Below are positions 6,823 to 12,267 of a DNA stretch of 12,267 bases, one piece after another. Location of the stretch: the NCBI GenBank assembly GCA_002686955.1, contig NYZA01000060.1:1-12267 (forward strand), read 5' to 3'. Under the pieces are notes generated by a model. The model was not told where the DNA came from. It made no database searches and saw only the letters and a program-made list of their open reading frames with translations. A program made the position numbers and the translations under genes. Each line of letters opens with the position of its first letter. Positions within the stretch are counted from its first letter, which is position 1. This DNA comes from Gemmatimonadota bacterium (GTDB lineage: Bacteria > GCA-2686955).

Positions 6823-7973
6823 GTGGAGACCTCGTGGGGACGGTTCTCGCGGAGCGTTTCGATCGCCTCGAGCACCGACGCGACGCTGATCGCCGCCATG
6901 CAATCGGGCAACGAGCAGGCCGGCGGGTACTCGCCCGAGTGGCAAGGGCTGCACTCGATCGCCGGTGATGCGATCAGGTCGATCGCCGTGCGGCCGCCGT
7001 GACGTCTGAGCGAGGGATCGACGGGGCCGAAGAGACCGACACTCGGGATGGCGAGAGCCCGGGCCAGGTGCAAGGGGCCCGCATCGGAGCTGACGACGAC
7101 CCGGCAGGCGGCGAGAGTGCCGAGGAGCGCGGCTGCGTCGGTGTGAGCGGAGAGGTTCAAAAGGCCTGGGACCGCCGATTCGATCCGCCGGGTCGTCGGG
7201 AGGTCCTCCGGTCCGCCGATTAGTGCGACGCCGGCGAGCTCGCTTAAACTCCGCGCCAAGGCGATCCACCGATCGATCGGCCAACGGCGAGCGGACCATG
7301 CGACGCCCGGATTCAGGGCGATCCACTCCCCGTGCCGCGCGGGTGGAAGGAGGGAGCGCGCGCCGGCGGGAAGTTGAAGACTCGGCTCACCCCACTCCGC
7401 ACGATTCACCCTGGCGATCGTTCGCAGGGAGTCGAAAGCCATCTCCGTGGGATGACGCACTTCTGCGAGGCGGGATCGGCCGAAATCGAAGGTCGCCCGC
7501 ACCTGCATATCTACGATGTGACCGCTGATGTGCTTCGGCCTGAACGCCGCCAGGCATATCGCGCTCGCGAGGCCGGTGAAAGGTAGAAAACCTATGTCGG
7601 GACGAGGCGAACGGCTGTTCGATAGAGCCCGAAGACACGAAGCGACGACTCCGCCCGCGCCCACTCCGACCCCCAGAATCCGATCGACCGAGTCGACCCC
7701 GTCGAGAAAGGGGGCGACCGTTGAACGAACGACCAAAATGACGCGCGCGTCGGGAGCCATGACGCGCAGAGCCTCGAGGAAAGGCAGCGTCATTATCAGG
7801 TCGCCGAGCCCAAAGAGGTGGGCGACGACGATCGTTCTCGCGCGCCCGAGATCGGGGGCCGGTCGCCGGCGCGTCCGGTTGAGCTCGAGCAGACCGAGGC
7901 CGGCGCACCCGACGAGTCGACGGGAGGCCAGTCGCAGGCGACCCGACGCGCCGGGGGTTGGCGATCGGCTCAT
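6819..7973 (-). CDS. GT9-family (heptosyltransferase-like) glycosyltransferase
   Basis: 384-residue GT-B enzyme of the ADP-heptose:LPS heptosyltransferase family. Landmarks: IVVAHLFGLGDLIMTLPFLE (48-67), the acceptor-side GD loop; WIALNPGVAWSARRWPIDRW (217-236), nucleotide region; VALIGGPED (249-257); VSSDAGPLHLARALAIP (294-310), the conserved donor-binding DxGxxHLA; and GLFGPVDPS (313-321). Near the C-terminus is a four-cysteine cluster, C341-x2-C344-x8-C353-x4-C358, shared with the other GT9 in this window. ATG 7973 overlaps the upstream stop as ATGA and has GGAG seven bases before it. An in-frame start at 8051 is possible, but its extra 26 residues lie in the upstream gene and are low-complexity. 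Likely role: adding heptose or another sugar to an LPS-core-like acceptor at the inner face of the membrane; actual donor unproven. Confidence 0.87.
   Translation of the reverse strand: MSRSPTPGASGRLRLASRRLVGCAGLGLLELNRTRRRPAPDLGRARTIVVAHLFGLGDLIMTLPFLEALRVMAPDARVILVVRSTVAPFLDGVDSVDRILGVGVGAGGVVASCLRALSNSRSPRPDIGFLPFTGLASAICLAAFRPKHISGHIVDMQVRATFDFGRSRLAEVRHPTEMAFDSLRTIARVNRAEWGEPSLQLPAGARSLLPPARHGEWIALNPGVAWSARRWPIDRWIALARSLSELAGVALIGGPEDLPTTRRIESAVPGLLNLSAHTDAAALLGTLAACRVVVSSDAGPLHLARALAIPSVGLFGPVDPSLRRHGGRTAIDLIASPAIECSPCHSGEYPPACSLPDCMAAISVASVLEAIETLRENRPHEVST
6829..6833 (-). promoter_or_regulatory. Ribosome binding site of the membrane-associated GT2
   Basis: GAGGT on the minus strand (6833-6829), six bases before ATG 6822. 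It supports the internal ATG as the start rather than the long upstream extension of the frame. Confidence 0.6.
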
Positions 7974-8800
7974 CGCGATTCTCCGGCTCCGTGGGCCAGC
8001 AGTTCCTCGGTCCAGGCCTGCTTCGCCCCCTCGAGCACGGCGAGGATCCAACCCAGCGCGCCGTCACGGTAGCCCCGGCGCGCGAGGAAGAGCCACAAGG
8101 TGACCGCGGCGGGACGAGAGGGGCAGAGGATCCACGCGAGCCTGAGCCAGGGTCGCCACCGCCGGCCAAGGGCGCGCAGCGGCAGGGGGCGGGGGTGGCC
8201 ACCCCAGCGATCGCGTAGATCGCGCGCCTCGAGCACGGCGTAGCGTGCCTGGTGATGCAGATGATCGCCTATATCGCGGCGAGAGAAATGAAGGAGCGGC
8301 TGACGCAGCGATCCAACCTGGCCCTCCGCCTCCGCCTCCGCGTGAACCCCTCGGTCTTCGAAGCGGACCCGGCCTTTTCGCACCAACCGCAGATTCCTGT
8401 CGGGCCACCAGCCCCCTCCCTTCACCGCGCGTTCACCGACGCGGTTGATCCGCCCGACATTGAAGGCGACGAGACCTTCAGGCGTGCTGGAGACGGTACC
8501 GCGGATCTCGACCGCCAATGCCCGCGGAATGCGTTCGTCCGCGTCGAGAAGGAAAACCCAGGTGCCTTTCGAAATCGGAAGGCGGTCGAGCGCGCTGTTC
8601 TTGAGTAGCGCGCTGTCGGCGAAGGGCAGTGACATGACGCGCGCGCCCGCCCTTCGAGCCGTTTCGGCCGTTGCGACATCCGCGCCTGTGTGGACCACCC
8701 ACATCGGCCCCACCGACCGCGCTGAGTCGAGGCATGGCCCCAGGTGCTCGTTCTCGTTCGAGACCATCACGACAACCGTCACACCGGGAGGGGTGCTCAT
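7970..8800 (-). CDS. GT2-family glycosyltransferase, WaaE/LgtF-like
   Basis: 276-residue GT2 enzyme resembling the WaaE/KdtX/LgtF group that adds a glucose to the inner-core heptose of LPS/LOS. Landmarks: VTVVVMVSNENEHLGPCLDS (7-26), WVVHTGADVATAETARRAGA (34-53), WVFLLDADERIP (81-92) with DADE as the DxD metal site, GWWPDRNLRLVRKGRVRFED (130-149), GVHAE (151-155) and LLHFSRRDIGDHLHHQARYA (169-188), the group's usual tail. The GVHxE box runs into an EAEAEAE stretch from a 6-bp tandem repeat. ATG 8800 overlaps the upstream stop as ATGA but has no clear Shine-Dalgarno, so initiation probably relies on coupling. The frame extends upstream to 9145 without a stop, but that extra sequence sits inside the preceding gene and is Arg/Ser/Pro-rich. 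C-terminal hydrophobic patches (about 232-239 and 249-256) may aid membrane association. Confidence 0.85.
   Translation of the reverse strand: MSTPPGVTVVVMVSNENEHLGPCLDSARSVGPMWVVHTGADVATAETARRAGARVMSLPFADSALLKNSALDRLPISKGTWVFLLDADERIPRALAVEIRGTVSSTPEGLVAFNVGRINRVGERAVKGGGWWPDRNLRLVRKGRVRFEDRGVHAEAEAEGQVGSLRQPLLHFSRRDIGDHLHHQARYAVLEARDLRDRWGGHPRPLPLRALGRRWRPWLRLAWILCPSRPAAVTLWLFLARRGYRDGALGWILAVLEGAKQAWTEELLAHGAGESR
7981..7984 (-). promoter_or_regulatory. Ribosome binding site of the second GT9 gene
   Basis: GGAG on the minus strand (7984-7981), seven bases before ATG 7973. It supports this start over the in-frame candidate at 8051. Confidence 0.6.
8323..8340 (-). repeat. Three tandem copies of a 6-bp unit
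   Basis: CCTCCG repeated three times on the plus strand (8323-8340). On the coding strand it gives alternating Ala-Glu codons right after the GVH box of the WaaE/LgtF-like enzyme. Slippage would add or remove AE pairs without changing frame. Confidence 0.7.
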
Positions 8801-9711
8801 TGTCCGGACCGAGTCTGGATCGGACCCGTGGGGCAGGACAGAGACCAGCCATCGGGCGTCGCCCCCCAGTGAAAGGCTATTCGCCGTCTGGCGTCCCTTC
8901 CGCGGGTGGGGAAAGCCGCGAGTGGAGCGCTCGCGGCGATCTTCGTGGCTGCGCTGGTCATCAGCAGCAGAGCGTGGATTGCGCGATGAAGAGGGCGGTG
9001 GAATTTCGAGAGATACCGGGCCTGCGCCCGATAGAAATAGCGGCCGAGATGGGCGGGCCTTCCGCCCGATCCACCGCCGAGGTGCAGGGCGCGCACGGAA
9101 TCGGTCAGGTGGACTGTGCGTCCGCGATCTCTGATTCGCCGGCACAGGTCCTTGTCCTCCCCGTAGAGGAAGTACTTCTCATCGAACCCGCCGATCGATC
9201 GAAAGAGCTGCGCGGGGAGCAGCATGGCTGCGCCGAGGATCCAGTCCACCTCGCCTTCTCCGGTGGGGATCACACGCCGGTGACCTCGCCACGGGTAGAG
9301 GGCGTGAATGGCGCCGAGCAGCGAGGGGAAGCGGCCGCCGGAGAACTGGGTGCGGCCCGCCGGATCGAGGAGCATGGGTGTGAGCGCGCCGAGCCGCGGT
9401 CGAGCTTGTGCGAATTCGATGAGATCGGCCGGCGAGCCGTCGGTGAATTGCAGATCGGGGTTCAAGAAAAGCAGATAGCGGCCGGTCGCCGAGACCGCGG
9501 CGCGGTTGGCGGCTTTCGCGAAGCCAAGATTCTGGTGCGATAGGATGAGGCGGCAGCCGGCAAGTGGCCGAACCTGCGCCGCCGTGTCGTCGGCGGAGCC
9601 GTTGTCGAGAACGATGATCTCGGCGCCGCCGGGGAGCGGCGTAATCGAGCGCACGCACGCCGCGATCTGGTTCGAGGAGTTGTGGGCGACGATGATGATG
9701 GAGAGATTCAT
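8797..9711 (-). CDS. GT2-family glycosyltransferase, rhamnosyltransferase-like
   Basis: 304-residue GT2 enzyme of the WbbL/RfbF-like subgroup often annotated as rhamnosyltransferase. Landmarks: NLSIIIVAHNSSNQIAACVR (2-21), VLDNGSADDT (34-43), NLGFAKAANRAA (61-72), YLLFLNPDL (79-87), VDWILGAAMLLPAQLF (155-170) and GGFDEKYFLYGEDKDLCRRI (174-193), which ends in the ED catalytic-base region, then HLGGGSG (210-216). These are strongly diagnostic of the subgroup, though donors in it vary (dTDP-rhamnose is one). ATG 9711 overlaps the upstream stop as ATGA and begins exactly at the family's first beta-strand. The upstream open extension to 9846 lies inside the GT9 gene and matches nothing. A GGAG sits 11 bases before the ATG, a long spacing. 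The C-terminal 40 residues are basic and without motif. No rml (dTDP-rhamnose) genes are in the window. Confidence 0.87.
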   Translation of the reverse strand: MNLSIIIVAHNSSNQIAACVRSITPLPGGAEIIVLDNGSADDTAAQVRPLAGCRLILSHQNLGFAKAANRAAVSATGRYLLFLNPDLQFTDGSPADLIEFAQARPRLGALTPMLLDPAGRTQFSGGRFPSLLGAIHALYPWRGHRRVIPTGEGEVDWILGAAMLLPAQLFRSIGGFDEKYFLYGEDKDLCRRIRDRGRTVHLTDSVRALHLGGGSGGRPAHLGRYFYRAQARYLSKFHRPLHRAIHALLLMTSAATKIAASAPLAAFPTRGRDARRRIAFHWGATPDGWSLSCPTGPIQTRSGQ

Positions 9712-10775
9712 GTGTCGAGGCTCTCCAGGGTTGGCAGGGCGCGCAAAGATGCTTCGAGTACATCTTCCCACGGCAGAGCGGTCATGCACACCTGGGCGTG
9801 GGGACAAGGCTCGGTGGGTGGCGCATCGAGCCAACAGGGGGAGCACTGATCGGAGCGGAGGATCGTCGCGGCGTCGCCTCCGGCGCGGTTCTGCTCGGCG
9901 AGTGTTGGCCCCGCCAGAACGATCGATCTCGTGCCATGGAGGCCGGAGAGCACGGCGGGGAGGGAATCGTTGGTGATCACCAGATCGGCGCGCTCCACCA
10001 GGAGGGAGAGCTCATCGGCCGTGGTGGACCCTCGCCAATCGGCCGCGCCGGTGGAGAACGCCGGCGGCGCGGGATCGTCCGCGAGGCCGACGAGGGCCAC
10101 CCTGGCTCCGCGATCGAGCAGCCCGCCCGCGAGGCGGCCGAAATGCTCGGGGGGCCAGCGGCGCCGAAAACCGCTGATCGAGGCGCCCCCACCGCCGGTA
10201 GCGATGAGCACGAGGGGGCCACCGCCCGGGATCTGGGCGATCAGGCGCGTCGCGCGCTCCTCCGCCTCTAGCCCGGGGGATCGGAGAAGGTCGCCCTCGA
10301 TCGAAGGGGGGACTCCGATCGCTCTAGCCGCCTCTCGAAAGGTCTGGCGGAGCTCACCACCCGCGGGCTGCGGCCAAGGTAGACCGCCCGGGCTGAAGTC
10401 GAGGCTTCTGCCGCGGGTCGCCAGCGAGCCGAGAAGGGCCATCCGGCGGCCGGGGTGGAGGCTGATCGCAATGTCTGCGCGATAGACGCGGAGCTTCAGA
10501 GCGCTCAGGAGCAACGAGGCTCGCGGGCCATAGGGGTTCGCGAGGGAGAGGACCCGCACGCCTGGAAGGAGCTCGGCGGCCGGGATGAGATCGGGCGCAC
10601 AGGCGAGGTAGATCTCGGGTGCTGGGAGGCCGGCGCGCAGATCGCGGATCAGATCGGCGGCCTGCAAGAGATCGCCCGCGGCGGCGTACCGAAGGAGCAG
10701 AATGCGGGTAGTGCGGCCCCTGGGTTGGGGAATCGGGCCGGGCGGCCGCCGCCAGGCGTGCCGGATCGATCTCAC
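9708..10775 (-). CDS. GT9-family (heptosyltransferase-like) glycosyltransferase, divergent
   Basis: 355-residue GT-B protein of the heptosyltransferase family. It has ILLLRYAAAGDLLQAADLIR (25-44), with the GD loop; IYLACAPDLIPAAELLPGVR (55-74); VLIATGGGGASISGFRRRWP (189-208); VALVGLADD (226-234); ADLVITNDSLPAVLSGLHG (263-281); and GPTLAEQNRAGG (289-300). In the ITND box the usual sequence is D-S/T-G-x-x-H-L/I-A; here it is DSLPAVLSG, so the glycine and the conserved His are both replaced. A C-terminal cysteine cluster follows: C311-x2-C314-x9-C324-x5-C330. The start is GTG 10775 in a GTGA overlap with rsmI; no good Shine-Dalgarno is visible and a 12-bp palindrome sits just upstream. Residues 1-22 are Arg/Pro-rich and precede the first beta-strand. 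Family membership is clear; normal heptosyltransferase catalysis is less certain than for the other GT9. Confidence 0.82.
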   Translation of the reverse strand: MRSIRHAWRRPPGPIPQPRGRTTRILLLRYAAAGDLLQAADLIRDLRAGLPAPEIYLACAPDLIPAAELLPGVRVLSLANPYGPRASLLLSALKLRVYRADIAISLHPGRRMALLGSLATRGRSLDFSPGGLPWPQPAGGELRQTFREAARAIGVPPSIEGDLLRSPGLEAEERATRLIAQIPGGGPLVLIATGGGGASISGFRRRWPPEHFGRLAGGLLDRGARVALVGLADDPAPPAFSTGAADWRGSTTADELSLLVERADLVITNDSLPAVLSGLHGTRSIVLAGPTLAEQNRAGGDAATILRSDQCSPCWLDAPPTEPCPHAQVCMTALPWEDVLEASLRALPTLESLDT

Positions 10776-11689
10776 GCCCGCTCACCGGCCGGCCGGGTCT
10801 TGGCGGCGGCCACGGCGGATCTCGCTGACTCCTTGGGAACCCCTTCGCGACGCAGGGTCCGGACGGCCTCGCGCTCCCCGACTCCGGCTTGGAGAAGCTC
10901 CCGCGCGCGGGGCTCCCAGGGGGAATCTAGCTCGGCGGCGCTCTCGCTCCGCGGATCGGGAGGCATCGCTCCGCGGGTATCTACGATGAGCACGGCCTCA
11001 CCACGCGGGGCCTGGGCGCACAGACGGGTGGCCAGCTCGCGGGCGGTGCCGCGGAGCACCTCTTCGTGGACCTTCGTCAGCTCCCGGCAGAGGGCGACCT
11101 CGGCTGCGCCCAGGATAGACGCGATCTCTTCGAGCGTGGTGGCGAGCCTGGCCGGAGACTCGTAGAAGACCAGCGTGGTTCCTCCGAAGAGGCGGCGTGC
11201 CTGCGCGAGCGAGCGGAGCTTCGCCCTGCGCTTGCCGGCGGCCGAGGGCAGGAAACCCTCGAAGCTGAAACGATCGGTCGGGAGACCGGCCACCGACAGG
11301 GCCGCGATCACCGCACTCGGACCGGGCACGGCGACGATTCGGTGCCCATTCTCGCGCGCGAGCTCGACCACGCTCATCCCCGGATCGGAGATCGAAGGAG
11401 TGCCGGCGTCGCAGATGAGCGCCACCGATTCGCCTCCATCGAGAAGCGCGACGATCCCCTGGGCGGAGGCTCGCTCGTTGTGGTCGTGGTGCGCGATGCG
11501 GCGGGCGAGTGAGCCGACGCGCCCGAGGAGCGCACGCGAGTGCCGCGTGTCTTCACAGGCCACCACATCGACATCGGCCAGGACACGCACGGCGCGTCCC
11601 GAAAGGTCGTCCAGATTGCCGATCGGAGTCGCGACGACGTAGAGAGTTCCACGCGAGTCGCCCGGCTCAGACCCCCCAGTCGCGGGCAT
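10772..11689 (-). CDS. rsmI: 16S rRNA (cytidine(1402)-2'-O)-methyltransferase RsmI
   Basis: 305-residue cytosolic SAM-dependent tetrapyrrole-methylase-fold enzyme that 2'-O-methylates C1402 in the 30S decoding centre. Highly characteristic motifs in order: [20 protein letters not shown] (17-36), [13 protein letters not shown] (43-55), HDHNE (68-72), [14 protein letters not shown] (91-104), [19 protein letters not shown] (119-137), FSFEGFLP (141-148), [10 protein letters not shown] (173-182) and [10 protein letters not shown] (201-210). The C-terminal part (about 247-305) is the variable region usual in RsmI; length is near the typical 280-290. The ATG at 11689 gives a 23-bp overlap with nadE, the longest overlap in the operon, and leaves about 14 residues before the first conserved strand. 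No strong Shine-Dalgarno is visible. Its stop overlaps the following GT9 start, so it is translationally joined to the glycosyltransferase run although its function is unrelated. Confidence 0.97.
   Translation of the reverse strand: MPATGGSEPGDSRGTLYVVATPIGNLDDLSGRAVRVLADVDVVACEDTRHSRALLGRVGSLARRIAHHDHNERASAQGIVALLDGGESVALICDAGTPSISDPGMSVVELARENGHRIVAVPGPSAVIAALSVAGLPTDRFSFEGFLPSAAGKRRAKLRSLAQARRLFGGTTLVFYESPARLATTLEEIASILGAAEVALCRELTKVHEEVLRGTARELATRLCAQAPRGEAVLIVDTRGAMPPDPRSESAAELDSPWEPRARELLQAGVGEREAVRTLRREGVPKESARSAVAAAKTRPAGERA
10785..10796. repeat. 12-bp perfect palindrome before the divergent GT9 start
   Basis: CCGGCCGGCCGG (10785-10796) reads identically on both strands. It lies in the last codons of rsmI, about nine bases upstream of GTG 10775, where a ribosome binding site would be expected. 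No other function is evident. Confidence 0.4.
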
Positions 11690-12267
11690 AGCGAAAGTCC
11701 CGGCCGATGGTGCGATGGGAGACCTTGGCGATGATCGGCAGGGCCCGCTTGAACTGCGAGCAGCGCACCATATCCGCCACGCGGTCCACGAAGGCGCGAT
11801 CCTCTCCCAGCTCGACGAGCTCGTCGCGCGTGAAGCGCCGATCGACCAGGTAGTAGAGCACGCGATCGACCTCCTCGTACGAGAACCCCATTTCGTCTTC
11901 GTCGGTCTGGCCGACCCACAAATCGGCGCTCGGAGCTTTGTCGATCACGCCCTTCGGAACGCCGAGGTGGCGCGCGAGCTCGCGAAGCTGCGTTTTGTAC
12001 AGATCGCCGATCGGATTGAGCGCGGAAGCCATGTCGCCATGGATCGTGCCGTAGCCGAGAAGGAGCTCGGTCTTGTTGCTGGTGCCCAACACCAAAGCGC
12101 TCTCGACCGCCGAGTGGTCGTAGAGGATCGCCATCCGCTCCCGGGCCATCTTGTTTCCGCGCTCGAGGGGCGTTGCGTCGGGGCGGTGCGCGAAGTAGGC
12201 ATCGATCTGCGCCGTCAGGTCGACGGTCAGCATGCGCACTCCGGCGTGCTCGGCGACAGCGGCGGCG
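11667..12267 (-). CDS. nadE: NAD(+) synthetase NadE, C-terminal part (5' end beyond window)
   Basis: The frame is open through the right edge, giving about 199 visible residues; the N-terminal segment with the SGGxDS ATP-pyrophosphatase P-loop is off-window. Counting from the codon at 12239 as residue 1: [20 protein letters not shown] (50-69), [20 protein letters not shown] (75-94), [20 protein letters not shown] (101-120), [15 protein letters not shown] (121-135) and a C-terminal [10 protein letters not shown] (180-189). These are diagnostic of NadE, which amidates nicotinic acid adenine dinucleotide to NAD using ATP. The compact ending suggests the ammonia-dependent form (about 250-280 residues), but an N-terminal glutaminase domain cannot be excluded as it would lie outside the window. 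GTG 12239 and ATG 12233 are internal codons, not starts. The stop lies 23 bp inside rsmI. Confidence 0.95.
   Translation of the reverse strand, partial: AAAVAEHAGVRMLTVDLTAQIDAYFAHRPDATPLERGNKMARERMAILYDHSAVESALVLGTSNKTELLLGYGTIHGDMASALNPIGDLYKTQLRELARHLGVPKGVIDKAPSADLWVGQTDEDEMGFSYEEVDRVLYYLVDRRFTRDELVELGEDRAFVDRVADMVRCSQFKRALPIIAKVSHRTIGRDFRYARDWGV

Noticed and set aside
6823-7326. Upstream 168-residue extension of the membrane-associated GT2
   Set aside because: Lies wholly inside the GT9 gene, Arg/Pro-rich, while ATG 6822 has an SD and a 4-bp ATGA overlap and begins at the membrane anchor.
8801-9145. Upstream 115-residue extension of the WaaE/LgtF-like gene
   Set aside because: Overlaps the rhamnosyltransferase-like gene in another frame, no family similarity; the first beta-strand starts just after ATG 8800.
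8671-9543. 290-codon plus-strand open frame
   Set aside because: Covers two GT2 genes on the opposite strand and has no motif or SD; a shadow.
9712-9846. Upstream 45-residue extension of the rhamnosyltransferase-like gene
   Set aside because: Inside the GT9 gene and without motif; ATG 9711 abuts the first catalytic beta-strand.
98-12267. Possible CRISPR array, mobile element, tRNA or riboswitch
   Set aside because: No direct-repeat/spacer pattern, transposase or integrase, cloverleaf, or intergenic room; genes abut throughout.

Overview
The window carries one strand-uniform, nearly gap-free block of twelve genes, all read on the minus strand from right to left. Base composition is GC-rich (about two thirds by eye) and no intergenic spacer exceeds two bases between recognised genes. 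Two heptosyltransferase-family (GT9) proteins and a WaaE/LgtF-like GT2 point to a Gram-negative (LPS-type) envelope. I cannot place the taxon: the tightly overlapped, GC-rich layout would fit an uncultured or deep-branching GC-rich lineage, but that is inference only.

In transcription order: (a) the 3' part of nadE (NAD synthetase), cut by the right edge, and rsmI (16S rRNA C1402 2'-O-methyltransferase), which are housekeeping genes overlapping by 23 bp. (b) A first glycosyltransferase block: GT9, GT2 (rhamnosyltransferase-like), GT2 (WaaE/LgtF-like), GT9, and a membrane-associated GT2. (c) Three consecutive GT4 glycosyltransferases. (d) A multi-pass GT-C-like membrane protein, followed by a compact WecA/MraY-like polyprenyl-phosphate sugar-1-phosphate transferase. 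A possible thirteenth gene may begin at the left edge, but evidence is weak.

Together (b)-(d) read as an assembly set for a cell-surface glycan, most likely LPS core and/or a lipid-linked O-antigen/exopolysaccharide. The WecA-like enzyme would load the first sugar on the lipid carrier, the cytosolic GT2/GT4/GT9 enzymes would extend it, and the GT-C-like protein would add a sugar on the periplasmic side from a lipid-linked donor. No flippase, polymerase, ABC exporter, ligase or nucleotide-sugar synthesis gene is visible, so the system is incomplete in this window. Specific sugars and linkages cannot be assigned from sequence.

Almost every junction is a 4-bp ATGA/GTGA or 8-bp ATGGYTGA stop-start overlap, which suggests translational coupling along the whole message. 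No promoter, terminator, tRNA, CRISPR array, insertion sequence or phage gene is visible. The points most worth a second look are the missing histidines in two otherwise clear enzyme motifs (the WecA-like HIHH box and the GT9 nucleotide-binding box), the coupling of NAD and rRNA-modification genes to a glycan operon, and a strong excess of the palindrome CGATCG throughout.
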